The position numbers were made by a program, and so were the translations under genes. Below the pieces are notes generated by a model. The model saw nothing but the letters and a program-made list of their open reading frames with translations. It was not told the origin of the DNA and did not search any database. Below are positions 1-6,400 of a stretch of DNA of 7,474 nt, piece by piece. Source of the stretch: JBBRHH01 sp038222915 (GTDB taxonomy: Bacteria; Planctomycetota; Phycisphaerae; Tepidisphaerales; Tepidisphaeraceae); the NCBI GenBank assembly GCA_038222915.1, contig JBBRHH010000295.1, positions 1 to 7,474 on the forward strand. Reading direction: 5' to 3'. Numbering within the stretch: position 1 is the first letter of the stretch; each line of letters starts with the position of its first letter.

Positions 1-64
1 ATACCCCGCTGGCTGGAAATCCCCCAAGCCCTACATCCGCATCGTCCCCCAACCCATGGCATAA
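1..64 (+). CDS. C-terminal end of an unidentified protein (5' end outside window)
   Basis: Reading from base 2, one frame stays open for 20 codons and ends at TAA (62-64). The peptide runs YPAGWKSPKPYIRI and ends VPQPMA. Codons end mostly in C (TAC, CCC, GGC, ATC, CGC, GTC), the same preference as the sulfatase downstream, which supports real coding. The fragment is too short to identify the family, and I do not recognise it. It converges with the PEP-CTERM gene at 146-778, leaving about 80 bp between the two stop codons. Confidence 0.5.
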   Translation, partial: YPAGWKSPKPYIRIVPQPMA

Positions 65-133
65 CGACCGCGTAGCGCAGGCGCAGAATCTCAACACAGG
101 GTACTGAGCGGTGGCGATCGAGTATTAACTTGC

Positions 134-146
134 GCGCCAACGGCGC
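134..146 (-). terminator. Possible weak hairpin terminator at the 3' end of the small PEP-CTERM gene
   Basis: GCGCC-AAC-GGCGC is a perfect 5-bp GC-only inverted repeat with a 3-base loop, and its last base is the last base of the PEP-CTERM stop codon. On the - strand it is followed by GCAAGTTAAT, which is only mildly U-rich, so it is not a textbook intrinsic terminator. It lies between two convergent stop codons, where a terminator is expected. Confidence 0.3.
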
Positions 147-778
147 TACTTGACGTTCCTGCGGCTACGGCAGCGCAGGACAATCAGCCCCGCCACACCC
201 AGCAAACAAATCGACCCGGGCTCTGGAACCGGGGAAACGACGATGTTGTCAAACTGGTGATAACCGCCAGGAAACGGCCCCTGGATCCACGAGACACTAT
301 CGACGTTGCTGAAACCGAAGGGCGTGAAATCAAATGTCTCTGCGCCGTATTCTGCGCCATCCAGCACAAACGTATGCGTTACAGTTCCGCCCCCATGAAC
401 GAGGCCGTTAAAGTTGACGCTGTAGGTGCTCCCGTTGCCTAGGTTGAGTTCCGCCAGGTCAATCGAGGAGAGGTTAAACGCGGCGCCGCCCACTTGGCGC
501 AGGACGGTCTCGCCACTGATGCTAATGTTATAAAACGAAGTCGATCCGCTGAACGTGGACGACGCCGTTCCAGTCGAATCGAAGACCGTAAATGCGTCAA
601 CCGAATCGTACGCGGACAATTGGAAGTGGCCACTGGGCGTTGTGTAGGTCTGTCCTTGCTGCGTGGTGGCAGCGTTGATCAACTCCTCAAAATCGATAAC
701 CTCGGCCTGGGCCGACCCTCCAGAAAATGCCGCGATCGAGAGCGCGGCCAACGATGCCTTGAAAATGTTCCGGTGCAT
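146..778 (-). CDS. Secreted PEP-CTERM sorting-domain protein, 210 aa
   Basis: This is a small exported protein predicted to be handled by an exosortase. Residues 1-25 form a Sec signal peptide: MHRNIFK n-region, Ala/Leu/Ile core, SAQA cleavage site before EVIDFEEL. Residues 26-181 are rich in Ser, Thr, Gly, Phe and Asn. They begin with a VIDFEE strand and end with an HQFDNIVVSP strand, a pattern typical of beta-sandwich ectodomains in PEP-CTERM proteins. The anchor is at the end: VPEPGS at residues 184-189 (212-229 in the window), the short hydrophobic ICLLGVAGLIVL, then RCRSRR. A Cys lies within that basic tail and another at the start of the hydrophobic segment. Known for the family: PEP-CTERM proteins are cleaved by exosortase and often go to the surface or biofilm matrix. 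The ATG is supported by GGAGGG 5 bases upstream. No catalytic motif is seen, so the ligand or role is unknown. Confidence 0.93.
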   Translation of the reverse strand: MHRNIFKASLAALSIAAFSGGSAQAEVIDFEELINAATTQQGQTYTTPSGHFQLSAYDSVDAFTVFDSTGTASSTFSGSTSFYNISISGETVLRQVGGAAFNLSSIDLAELNLGNGSTYSVNFNGLVHGGGTVTHTFVLDGAEYGAETFDFTPFGFSNVDSVSWIQGPFPGGYHQFDNIVVSPVPEPGSICLLGVAGLIVLRCRSRRNVK

Positions 779-783
779 TGAAA

Positions 784-810
784 CCCTCCAGCTCGGTTGT
801 CAGGCAACCG
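784..810 (-). promoter_or_regulatory. Strong Shine-Dalgarno plus adjacent 5'UTR hairpin for the PEP-CTERM gene
   Basis: On the - strand, GGAGGG (complement of 784-789) sits 5 bases before the ATG at 778 and fixes that start. Four bases further upstream is a perfect inverted repeat, CGGTTG (794-799), TCAGG loop, CAACCG (805-810). It would form a 6-bp stem in the leader just outside the ribosome site. A second, weaker pairing in the leader is CCCGC (817-821) with GCGGG (832-836). A role in translation or mRNA stability is possible but is inference. Confidence 0.6.
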
Positions 811-873
811 GATCCCCCCGCAGAAAAACGCGCGGGCCGCTACGGCAGGTGCCAATAATCAAGCGTCCAGACA

Positions 874-903
874 ATCTTAACAGTAATAATCCCGTAATGT
901 CAA
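874..903 (-). promoter_or_regulatory. Sigma70-like promoter of the small PEP-CTERM gene
   Basis: Reading the - strand, a perfect -35 box TTGACA (complement of 898-903) is followed by an 18-base spacer and TAAGAT (complement of 874-879) as the -10 box. TG one base upstream of the -10 makes it an extended -10 (TGnTAAGAT). Transcription would start near 867, giving a leader of about 88 bases before the ATG at 778. It lies in the 149-bp gap after the 928-1467 gene, so the PEP-CTERM gene probably has its own transcript. Confidence 0.65.
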
Positions 904-927
904 AGAAATAATCGTGCAATTCTGTGG

Positions 928-1467
928 TTACTTTGTCCCAAGGGATGGGTCGTCCTGTGTGAGCGGTAGCTTTCGACTTTCCAGGATCAATGCCTTGCCC
1001 GCCGTTTTCTCCCGCGGCTCAGTCAAAAACTGTACCATCGCTGACACGCTTGAAGGCATTGGTTCTGCCAACTGGACATCATCGCTCGGGAACCCCAGTT
1101 TCATCGCATGACTTGGCATGGAAAGGGCAAACTGTGTCGTCTGAAAATAGACTTCAGTCGTGAACTTACCCCCGCCCGCAAACTTGATCGTCGCGGTATA
1201 GACGCCACCGCTTTCACCGCCCCGCTTCGAATGGCGCATGATCGCGTCACTGAGATAATCGAGGGCCTCTTTGTCCGTACAATGAACCGCACGATAACCT
1301 GATGTAATATCGATTGAGCTGAACTGGTCCACGCCTTTACCCGAAAGCAGTTCAGTCATCTTTCGCTCGCCAACGAGCCCGCGCTCATAAAAATGAACTC
1401 CCCAGCCAATCGCCAGCAGGGCGACAAGACCAGCGATCAGCAAAACCATTCCACGCGTCAGAATCAT
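928..1467 (-). CDS. Hypothetical single-pass membrane-anchored protein, 179 aa
   Basis: I do not recognise this family. From the ATG at 1467 the protein starts MILTRGMVLLIAGLVALLA, one hydrophobic segment at about residues 7-24, followed by HFYERG. This fits an uncleaved N-terminal anchor or signal anchor with the rest outside the cytoplasm. The remaining 150 or so residues are soluble, with a predicted mix of strands and helices, for example YTATIKFAGGG and TTEVYFQTTQFALSM. There is one Cys (in AVHCTDKEA) and a charged, Pro-containing tail. An upstream TTG at 1533 would add 22 residues, including KIKWWRAANYLLWEDD, ahead of the anchor. I prefer the ATG because it puts the membrane segment at the N-terminus and has GGAAG about 11 bases upstream. 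It is transcribed divergently from the sulfatase. No enzyme motif is visible and the function is unknown. Confidence 0.75.
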   Translation of the reverse strand: MILTRGMVLLIAGLVALLAIGWGVHFYERGLVGERKMTELLSGKGVDQFSSIDITSGYRAVHCTDKEALDYLSDAIMRHSKRGGESGGVYTATIKFAGGGKFTTEVYFQTTQFALSMPSHAMKLGFPSDDVQLAEPMPSSVSAMVQFLTEPREKTAGKALILESRKLPLTQDDPSLGTK

Positions 1468-1547
1468 CGTGTTGTCATCTTCCCACAACAGGTAATTTGC
1501 AGCTCTCCACCACTTGATCTTCCAGACCGCCAAGTTACGTTACACCC
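1468..1547. other. Divergent intergenic region between the membrane protein and the sulfatase
   Basis: These 80 bp must hold or adjoin the start signals for both divergent genes. I see no strong -35/-10 pair on either strand. The best + strand candidate is TTGATC (1514-1519), 16 bases, TACGTT (1536-1541), which matches the -10 consensus poorly and would put the transcript start almost at the sulfatase coding region. No Shine-Dalgarno sequence precedes the sulfatase. Confidence 0.4.
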
Positions 1548-3284
1548 ATCACTTCCCCCCGACGAATCCTCGTCGCCCTCTTTTCAATCATCCTCCTGAT
1601 CACCCCCGCATTGCGCGCCCAGACCAACGCCGCCACGCGCCCAACCACCCGCCCCAACATCGTCATTCTGCTCGCCGACGATGTCGGCTTCTGCGACATC
1701 GGCTGCTACGGCTCCGAAATCCACACCCCCAATCTCGACCGCCTCGCCGCCAACGGCCTCCGCTTCACACAGTTCTACAACACCTCCCGCTGCTGCCCCA
1801 GCCGCGCCGCCCTCCTCACCGGCCTCTATCCCCACCAGGCCGGCGTGGGTCACATGGCCGACGAATCCAGCCCCGCCTTCAACGACGGCTACGCCCGCAA
1901 CCTCAACTCCAGTTGCGTCACCATCGCCCAGGTCCTCAAGTCCGCCGGCTACGGAACCTACGCCACCGGCAAATGGCACGTCGCCCTCACCGTCATCAAA
2001 CCCACCCCCGACGTCCTCGCCAGTTGGCCCCTCAACCGCGGCTTCGATCGCTTCTACGGCACCATGTACGGCGCAGGCAGCTTCTACGATCCCGCCACCC
2101 TCAACCGTGGCCACGAATACATCAGCCCCTTCACCGACAAGGAATATCAGCCACCCAAAGGACAGCCCTACTACTACACCGACGCCATCGGCGAACACGC
2201 CTGCCGCTTCATCCACGACCACGTCACCGCCCACAAAGACCAGCCCTTCTTCCTCTACACCGCATTCACCGCCGCCCATTGGCCGATGCAGGCGCTCCCC
2301 GAAGACATCGCCAAATACAAAGGTGTCTACGACGCCGGCTACGAACCCATCCGCAAGGCCCGCTTCGAGCGCGAAAAAGAAATGGGCCTCATCTCCAAAG
2401 ACTGGGATCTCAGCGAACAGGCCGGCGATTGGTCGAAAGTAAAAGACAAAGCCTGGGAAGCCCGCTGCATGGAAGTCTACGCCGCCATGCTCGATCGCAT
2501 GGATCAAAACATCGGCCGCATCGTCGAAACCCTCCGCGCCGAAGGCCAGCTCGACAACACCCTCCTCCTCTTCCTCCAGGACAACGGCGGCAACTACGAA
2601 CCCGTCGGCCGCGGCCCCATGCCCGCCACCGCCCCCACGCGCTACGACCCCCTGGCCCCCGACTTCATCCAACTCGCATCCAAACCGCCGCAAACCCGCG
2701 ACGGCCGACCCGTCCGCATGGGTCCCGGCGTCATGCCCGGCCCCGACGACACCTTTATCGCCTACGGAAAAAGCTGGGGCAACGTCAGCAATACCCCCTT
2801 CCGCGAATACAAACACTTCGTCCACGAAGGCGGCATCTCCACACCCCTCATCGCCCACTGGCCCGCCAGCATCAAACGCCCAGGCCAACTCGAAAAACAG
2901 CCCGGCCATCTCATCGACCTCATGCCCACCTTCATCGAACTCGCCGGCGCAACCTACCCAAAGGAATTCAACAACCACCCCATCACCCCCGCCCAGGGCA
3001 CCAGCCTCCTCCCGGCCTTCCAGAATAAACCCCTCCCCGACCGCCCCATCTTCTGGGAGCACGAAGGCAACCGAGCCATGCGCCAGGGCAAATACAAACT
3101 CGTAGCCAAAAACCCCGAAGGCAAATGGGAACTCTACGACATGGACAACGACCGAACAGAAATGCACGACCTAGCAAAAGCCCAACCCAAACGCGTATCC
3201 GAAATGTCCGACCAATGGCAAGCCTGGGCCAAACGCTCCATGGTCCTCCCCTGGCCCTGGAAACCGCCGTACACCAAATCCTGA
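1548..3284 (+). CDS. Exported S1-family sulfatase (arylsulfatase-like, Cys-type)
   Basis: The enzyme is predicted to hydrolyse sulfate esters outside the cytoplasm; the substrate is unknown. Counting from the TTG at 1611, NIVILLADDVG supplies Asp23-Asp24 (metal site). SRCCPSRAALLTG carries the formylglycine signature CxPSR, with Cys61 the residue to be oxidised. GYGTYATGKWH (113-123) is the second sulfatase signature, with Lys121 and His123. His223 lies in AAHWP, and QDNGGN holds the metal ligands Asp324-Asn325. NTPFREYKHFVHEGGISTP and IAHWP follow, as in AtsA-like arylsulfatases, and the end VLPWPWKPPY is also family-like. All key residues are present. Start: the first ATG/GTG/TTG is TTG 1611, but the open frame reaches back to a stop at 1515-1517 and encodes TSPRRILVALFSIILL, then ITPALRA before QT, a complete signal peptide. 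I therefore place the start at ATC 1548 (578 aa), tentatively; a start at 1611 gives 557 aa with no signal. The TGA stop lies inside an intergenic repeat. Confidence 0.95.
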   Translation: MTSPRRILVALFSIILLITPALRAQTNAATRPTTRPNIVILLADDVGFCDIGCYGSEIHTPNLDRLAANGLRFTQFYNTSRCCPSRAALLTGLYPHQAGVGHMADESSPAFNDGYARNLNSSCVTIAQVLKSAGYGTYATGKWHVALTVIKPTPDVLASWPLNRGFDRFYGTMYGAGSFYDPATLNRGHEYISPFTDKEYQPPKGQPYYYTDAIGEHACRFIHDHVTAHKDQPFFLYTAFTAAHWPMQALPEDIAKYKGVYDAGYEPIRKARFEREKEMGLISKDWDLSEQAGDWSKVKDKAWEARCMEVYAAMLDRMDQNIGRIVETLRAEGQLDNTLLLFLQDNGGNYEPVGRGPMPATAPTRYDPLAPDFIQLASKPPQTRDGRPVRMGPGVMPGPDDTFIAYGKSWGNVSNTPFREYKHFVHEGGISTPLIAHWPASIKRPGQLEKQPGHLIDLMPTFIELAGATYPKEFNNHPITPAQGTSLLPAFQNKPLPDRPIFWEHEGNRAMRQGKYKLVAKNPEGKWELYDMDNDRTEMHDLAKAQPKRVSEMSDQWQAWAKRSMVLPWPWKPPYTKS

Positions 3285-3307
3285 CGGAGCGACAGCGACC
3301 GATGGAT
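3278..3307 (+). repeat. Dispersed repeat, copy 1, containing the sulfatase stop codon
   Basis: ATCCTGACGGAGCGACAG (3278-3295) recurs at 3412-3429 with one difference. In this copy the sequence continues to GGAT (3304-3307), so the element is bounded by ATCC and GGAT and has some internal CGG/CCG pairing. It resembles the short GTCATCCTGAGCG-type intergenic repeats I recall from many environmental bacterial genomes; that resemblance is from memory. The last sense codon and the stop (TCC TGA, 3279-3284) of the sulfatase fall inside it. Confidence 0.6.
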
Positions 3308-3386
3308 CTACGTCCCCAACTCCAACCGTCCGTACCCGCCCAAATCTGAAATCCAGAATTCCCCAAACCGGCCAATCGCCACGTAG

Positions 3387-3408
3387 GGGCAAAGCCGCGT
3401 CTTCGCCC
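3387..3408. repeat. Hairpin between convergent genes
   Basis: GGGCAAAG (3387-3394) can pair with CTTCGCCC (3401-3408), 7 of 8 positions matching, around a 6-base loop CCGCGT. There is no T tract after it on either strand, so it is more likely part of the repeat cluster than a classical terminator, although a bidirectional terminator role between the two convergent genes is possible. Confidence 0.5.
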
Positions 3409-3411
3409 GTC

Positions 3412-3429
3412 ATCCTGACGGAGCGATAG
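3412..3429 (+). repeat. Dispersed repeat, copy 2
   Basis: ATCCTGACGGAGCGATAG matches 17 of 18 bases of the copy at 3278-3295, in the same orientation and 134 bp away. Here it is preceded by GTC, giving GTCATCCTGA, and is followed by a different sequence, TCTCGGTAGGG, which leads into the palindrome at 3439-3456. Confidence 0.65.
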
Positions 3430-3438
3430 TCTCGGTAG

Positions 3439-3456
3439 GGTCCGACTCGTCGGACC
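3439..3456. repeat. Perfect 8-bp-arm palindrome
   Basis: GGTCCGAC (3439-3446), TC, GTCGGACC (3449-3456) is a perfect inverted repeat. As RNA it would fold as a 7-bp stem with a CTCG loop. It is followed by AATTCGG and is preceded by TA and one further G (TAGGGTCCG). It stands 44 bp downstream (on the - strand) of the stop of the giant PEP-CTERM gene, so it may act as its 3' stabiliser or terminator. Its place next to the two 18-bp repeats suggests a REP-like element. Confidence 0.65.
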
Positions 3457-3499
3457 AATTCGGCCCCACCTCCAGCCAGGATTCATTGCCCAACAACCA

Positions 3500-6400
3500 T
3501 CATCGCCGTCTCCGCCTCCCCATCAGCAGCAACGGCCCGCCCATCAGCATCATCAAACTCCCCGGCTCCGGCACGGCCGTCACCGTCAACTGAATCCCAC
3601 CACTCAAATATTGCACCCCAAACGAAACATAAGGACTACTGTCCGTCACATTATCAAACGCCCCGCTCAGCCCACCGCCGCTCGTCAGAAATTCATACGT
3701 ATCCCCCACCTGCACATCCAGCGAAGGCAGCACATTGATCGCCAGCGTCCCGCCCACCATCGTCACGCCGCTCACCTGAATCAAATCACTGTCCCCCATA
3801 TTCTCGCCGCCCAGGTCAATCGCCGTCGTCCCCATCGTCGACAGGTCTCCCGTGATATCAAAAGATCCCGGAGAATTTCCCGGCGAAAGCATCCCAACGC
3901 TCGTCACATTCCCAATGATCGAACCAATCCCCGACAGCTTCCCCGTCGCCGTCAATTCCAGCCCATCCGCAAAACTGTGCGTCCCGCCCACCAGGTTCAG
4001 CGTCGCCTCCGCCGTCTCCCCCTCCCCCACGACAAACGGCAATCCCGTCGCCACCACACTCCCACCCGTATCCAAAACGCCCCCGCTGAAGTGCGTCACA
4101 CTCCCCGCGCCGTTCGCGGCCAGAAAGTGGTCCGTGCTCACCGTGCCCCCGGTCTGGTTATACGTCCCGGTAAATCCAGGCGTGATGCCGATCTTGATGT
4201 TAGGCGACGTGACCAAGCCCGCGTAAACGTTGACTGCGCCATTGCGCAGATACCCGCCAACGATCGAGTCGACAATCACCAATTCATCGCCGACCTGCGC
4301 ATCCTCATGAACGACCTGTACCGTACCGCCGTCTACCGTCAGATCATTTGAAGTAAATCCCCCAGCCTTTGCAAAGCCGTGCGACGCGATGGTGGCCGTA
4401 CCGGACCCTCCTGTCGTGCTCCCAAGTATGATCTGATGAGCATGCAGCGAGCCATCCGCAACCGTCAACGATCCCGAGCCCGCACCCGCAGTAAGCACAC
4501 CGGTGTTGCCAATGCCCAGAACACCCGCCACGTCCACGCTGCTGTTATCACTCACCGCCAGACTGGCAACCGACCCGGCGAGACTCCCAATCGAGATTCC
4601 ACCCGGAGAAGTCAGCTTGGAAAGGCCCTGCACCGTAACGGCCGTATTGCCATTAATCTGCGTCCCCGCCGCGATCGTGGAATTCCCGGCCACCTGGATA
4701 ACCCCATTGCCCGTAAACGTCCCGCCCCAGTTAAATTGCGTGCCCGGCACCTGGTTGATCACCCCGTTGTTGATCACGTCGCCGCTGATATTCAAAACGC
4801 CTGCGTTGTCGTTGATGGTCCCATCGTTGCGAAACGTCCCGAGGTTCAGCACGCCCCCGTTCACTGTCAGCGTCCCGCCCTGCCACACATGCACGTCCCC
4901 GGTGAAGTTGCCGCTGACGGGGTCCTTGCCGACGTTCATCGTCCCGCCATTGACGGTAAACGTGCTCGTGCCGCCCGCTGAGTTGGCGTCGCCGCCCACG
5001 TACACGTTCAGCGCCGAGACGCTCCCGCCATCCAGCACGTAATCGCCTGTCGAGCCGGCATATCGGCCAGTAATCAGGAACCCGTCGATGTTGTGCGTGC
5101 CGCCGGTCTGGTGAAACACCGCCGGCGTCGCCGAGTTGTTGTAGACATACTCAAAGTGGTTGATGTGCAACAGCGTCGGACTCGCCGGATTGGTGCTGTT
5201 GAGGTTGTACGTGCCCGCAACCTGCAGGTCGGCGTATCCGCCGCTGCTGGAAAGGTCACCATTGAGTTGGACGCTGCCTGCGTTGTGGTTGAACGTGCCC
5301 GAAGGCCCAACCGTCAGGCCATTCAGGACCGTCAGCCCGCCGCCGTCGATGGTATAGGTCCCCGTCCCGCTCGCCTGCTGTCCAACCTGCAACTGATTAT
5401 TAACCGTGTGACTGCCGCCGTGCTGCGTAAAGGTTCCCGTGCCGGTCGCGTCAGTCGTGAAAGCCTGCGCCACATATTCGGAGCCGTCCACGATGAGGCT
5501 GCCGTCATTGAGCGTATACGAGCCGTGAGAGCCCGCGGCAATCCCCAGATGAAGATCGCCATGCACCGCAACGGTGCTGCCCGCATTGCTCTGGGTAAAC
5601 GTTCCCGTTCCATTCGCGCCAATCACCATCCCCGCCGCATAAGCGTCAAGCCGCCCTCCGCTGATGGTGTACGATCCCGTCGAACCGGCCTGCGAAGCGA
5701 TGGTGAGCGCCGCGTCACTCTTGTGCGTGCCCCCGTCCTGAACAACCGAGCCCCCTCCGGTAAATCCGATAAACTCCTGCCCGACCGATTCCACACTCGC
5801 CGATCCGGTGATCTTGATGTTCCCTTCCGTCAACGGCGTATTGCCCAGCAGCAACCCCGCCCCCAGCGCGCTGGCCGTGCCCAGCGTCGTAGTGCCGCCA
5901 GAGAACACCGAGGTCTGCGCCAGCGCCGGATACGTATCGATAAACAAAGCCCCCGAGTTGATCACCCCGCCGCTCTGATTAACTGCGCCATTCCCGACAG
6001 ACACATTGTTGGCGGTCACATTGCCCGTTCCCGAGACGTTAAGCGTGGCAAGGCCGCCCAGCAATGAGCCCAAGTGCACTCCACTGGCCGAAAGTGTGCC
6101 CGCCAACACGTTCACGTTGACGCTCGTACCCACCTCCTGGGCTACATTCAATGCGTAAGTCGAATAGTTCCCGCCGGTCAGGCTGATGGTTCCACCACTG
6201 CCTGTGAAAACGGCGCTGCTGAAGTCGACGTTTGTGCGGTTGCCGGCATGGAAGTCGATGGTGGCGCCCGCGACCGCCGAATACACCGGGTAGGAGTCCA
6301 CTCCGTCGGCATTGAACTGAAGAATGCCCGAACGGGCGTCGACAGTTCCACTGTTGTTGAACTGAACGTTCACCGCGGTCGTACCGCCACTCGCCTGCTT

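Noticed and set aside
1465..1533. TTG at 1533 as the start of the membrane protein.
   Set aside because: It would put 22 mostly polar residues with KIKWWR and WEDD before the membrane segment. The ATG at 1467 has a GGAAG upstream and places the helix at the N-terminus. It cannot be fully excluded.
1514..1541. TTGATC and TACGTT with 16-base spacing as a sulfatase promoter giving a leaderless transcript from about 1548.
   Set aside because: The -10 matches only three consensus positions, and leaderless initiation at ATC would be doubly unusual. The evidence is too weak to annotate.
1584..3167. A 527-codon open frame on the - strand, antisense to the sulfatase, and a 504-codon + strand frame over the same region (1514-3028).
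   Set aside because: The sulfatase frame holds all catalytic signatures. The antisense frame is a Gly/Val/Ala/Glu-rich low-complexity translation and the + frame is Arg/Pro/His-rich. Both arise because C-ending codons in GC-rich DNA remove stops from other frames.
3500..3900. A Gram-negative autotransporter translocation domain at the end of the giant protein.
   Set aside because: The last residues are VPEPGS, a hydrophobic stretch and five Arg. No C-terminal barrel with an aromatic terminal residue is present; only the passenger-like repeats resemble autotransporters.
4835..5752. CRISPR array or DNA-level tandem repeat in the repetitive part of the giant gene.
   Set aside because: Similarity is between protein motifs of variable length. 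There are no identical DNA repeats with regular spacers, and the reading frame is kept throughout.
5093..6067. Long + strand open frames opposite the giant gene, such as 5093-6067, 6074-6856 and 3611-4351.
   Set aside because: They are Arg/Ala/Val-rich mirror translations of the repeat gene with no recognisable domains, signal peptides or ribosome sites.
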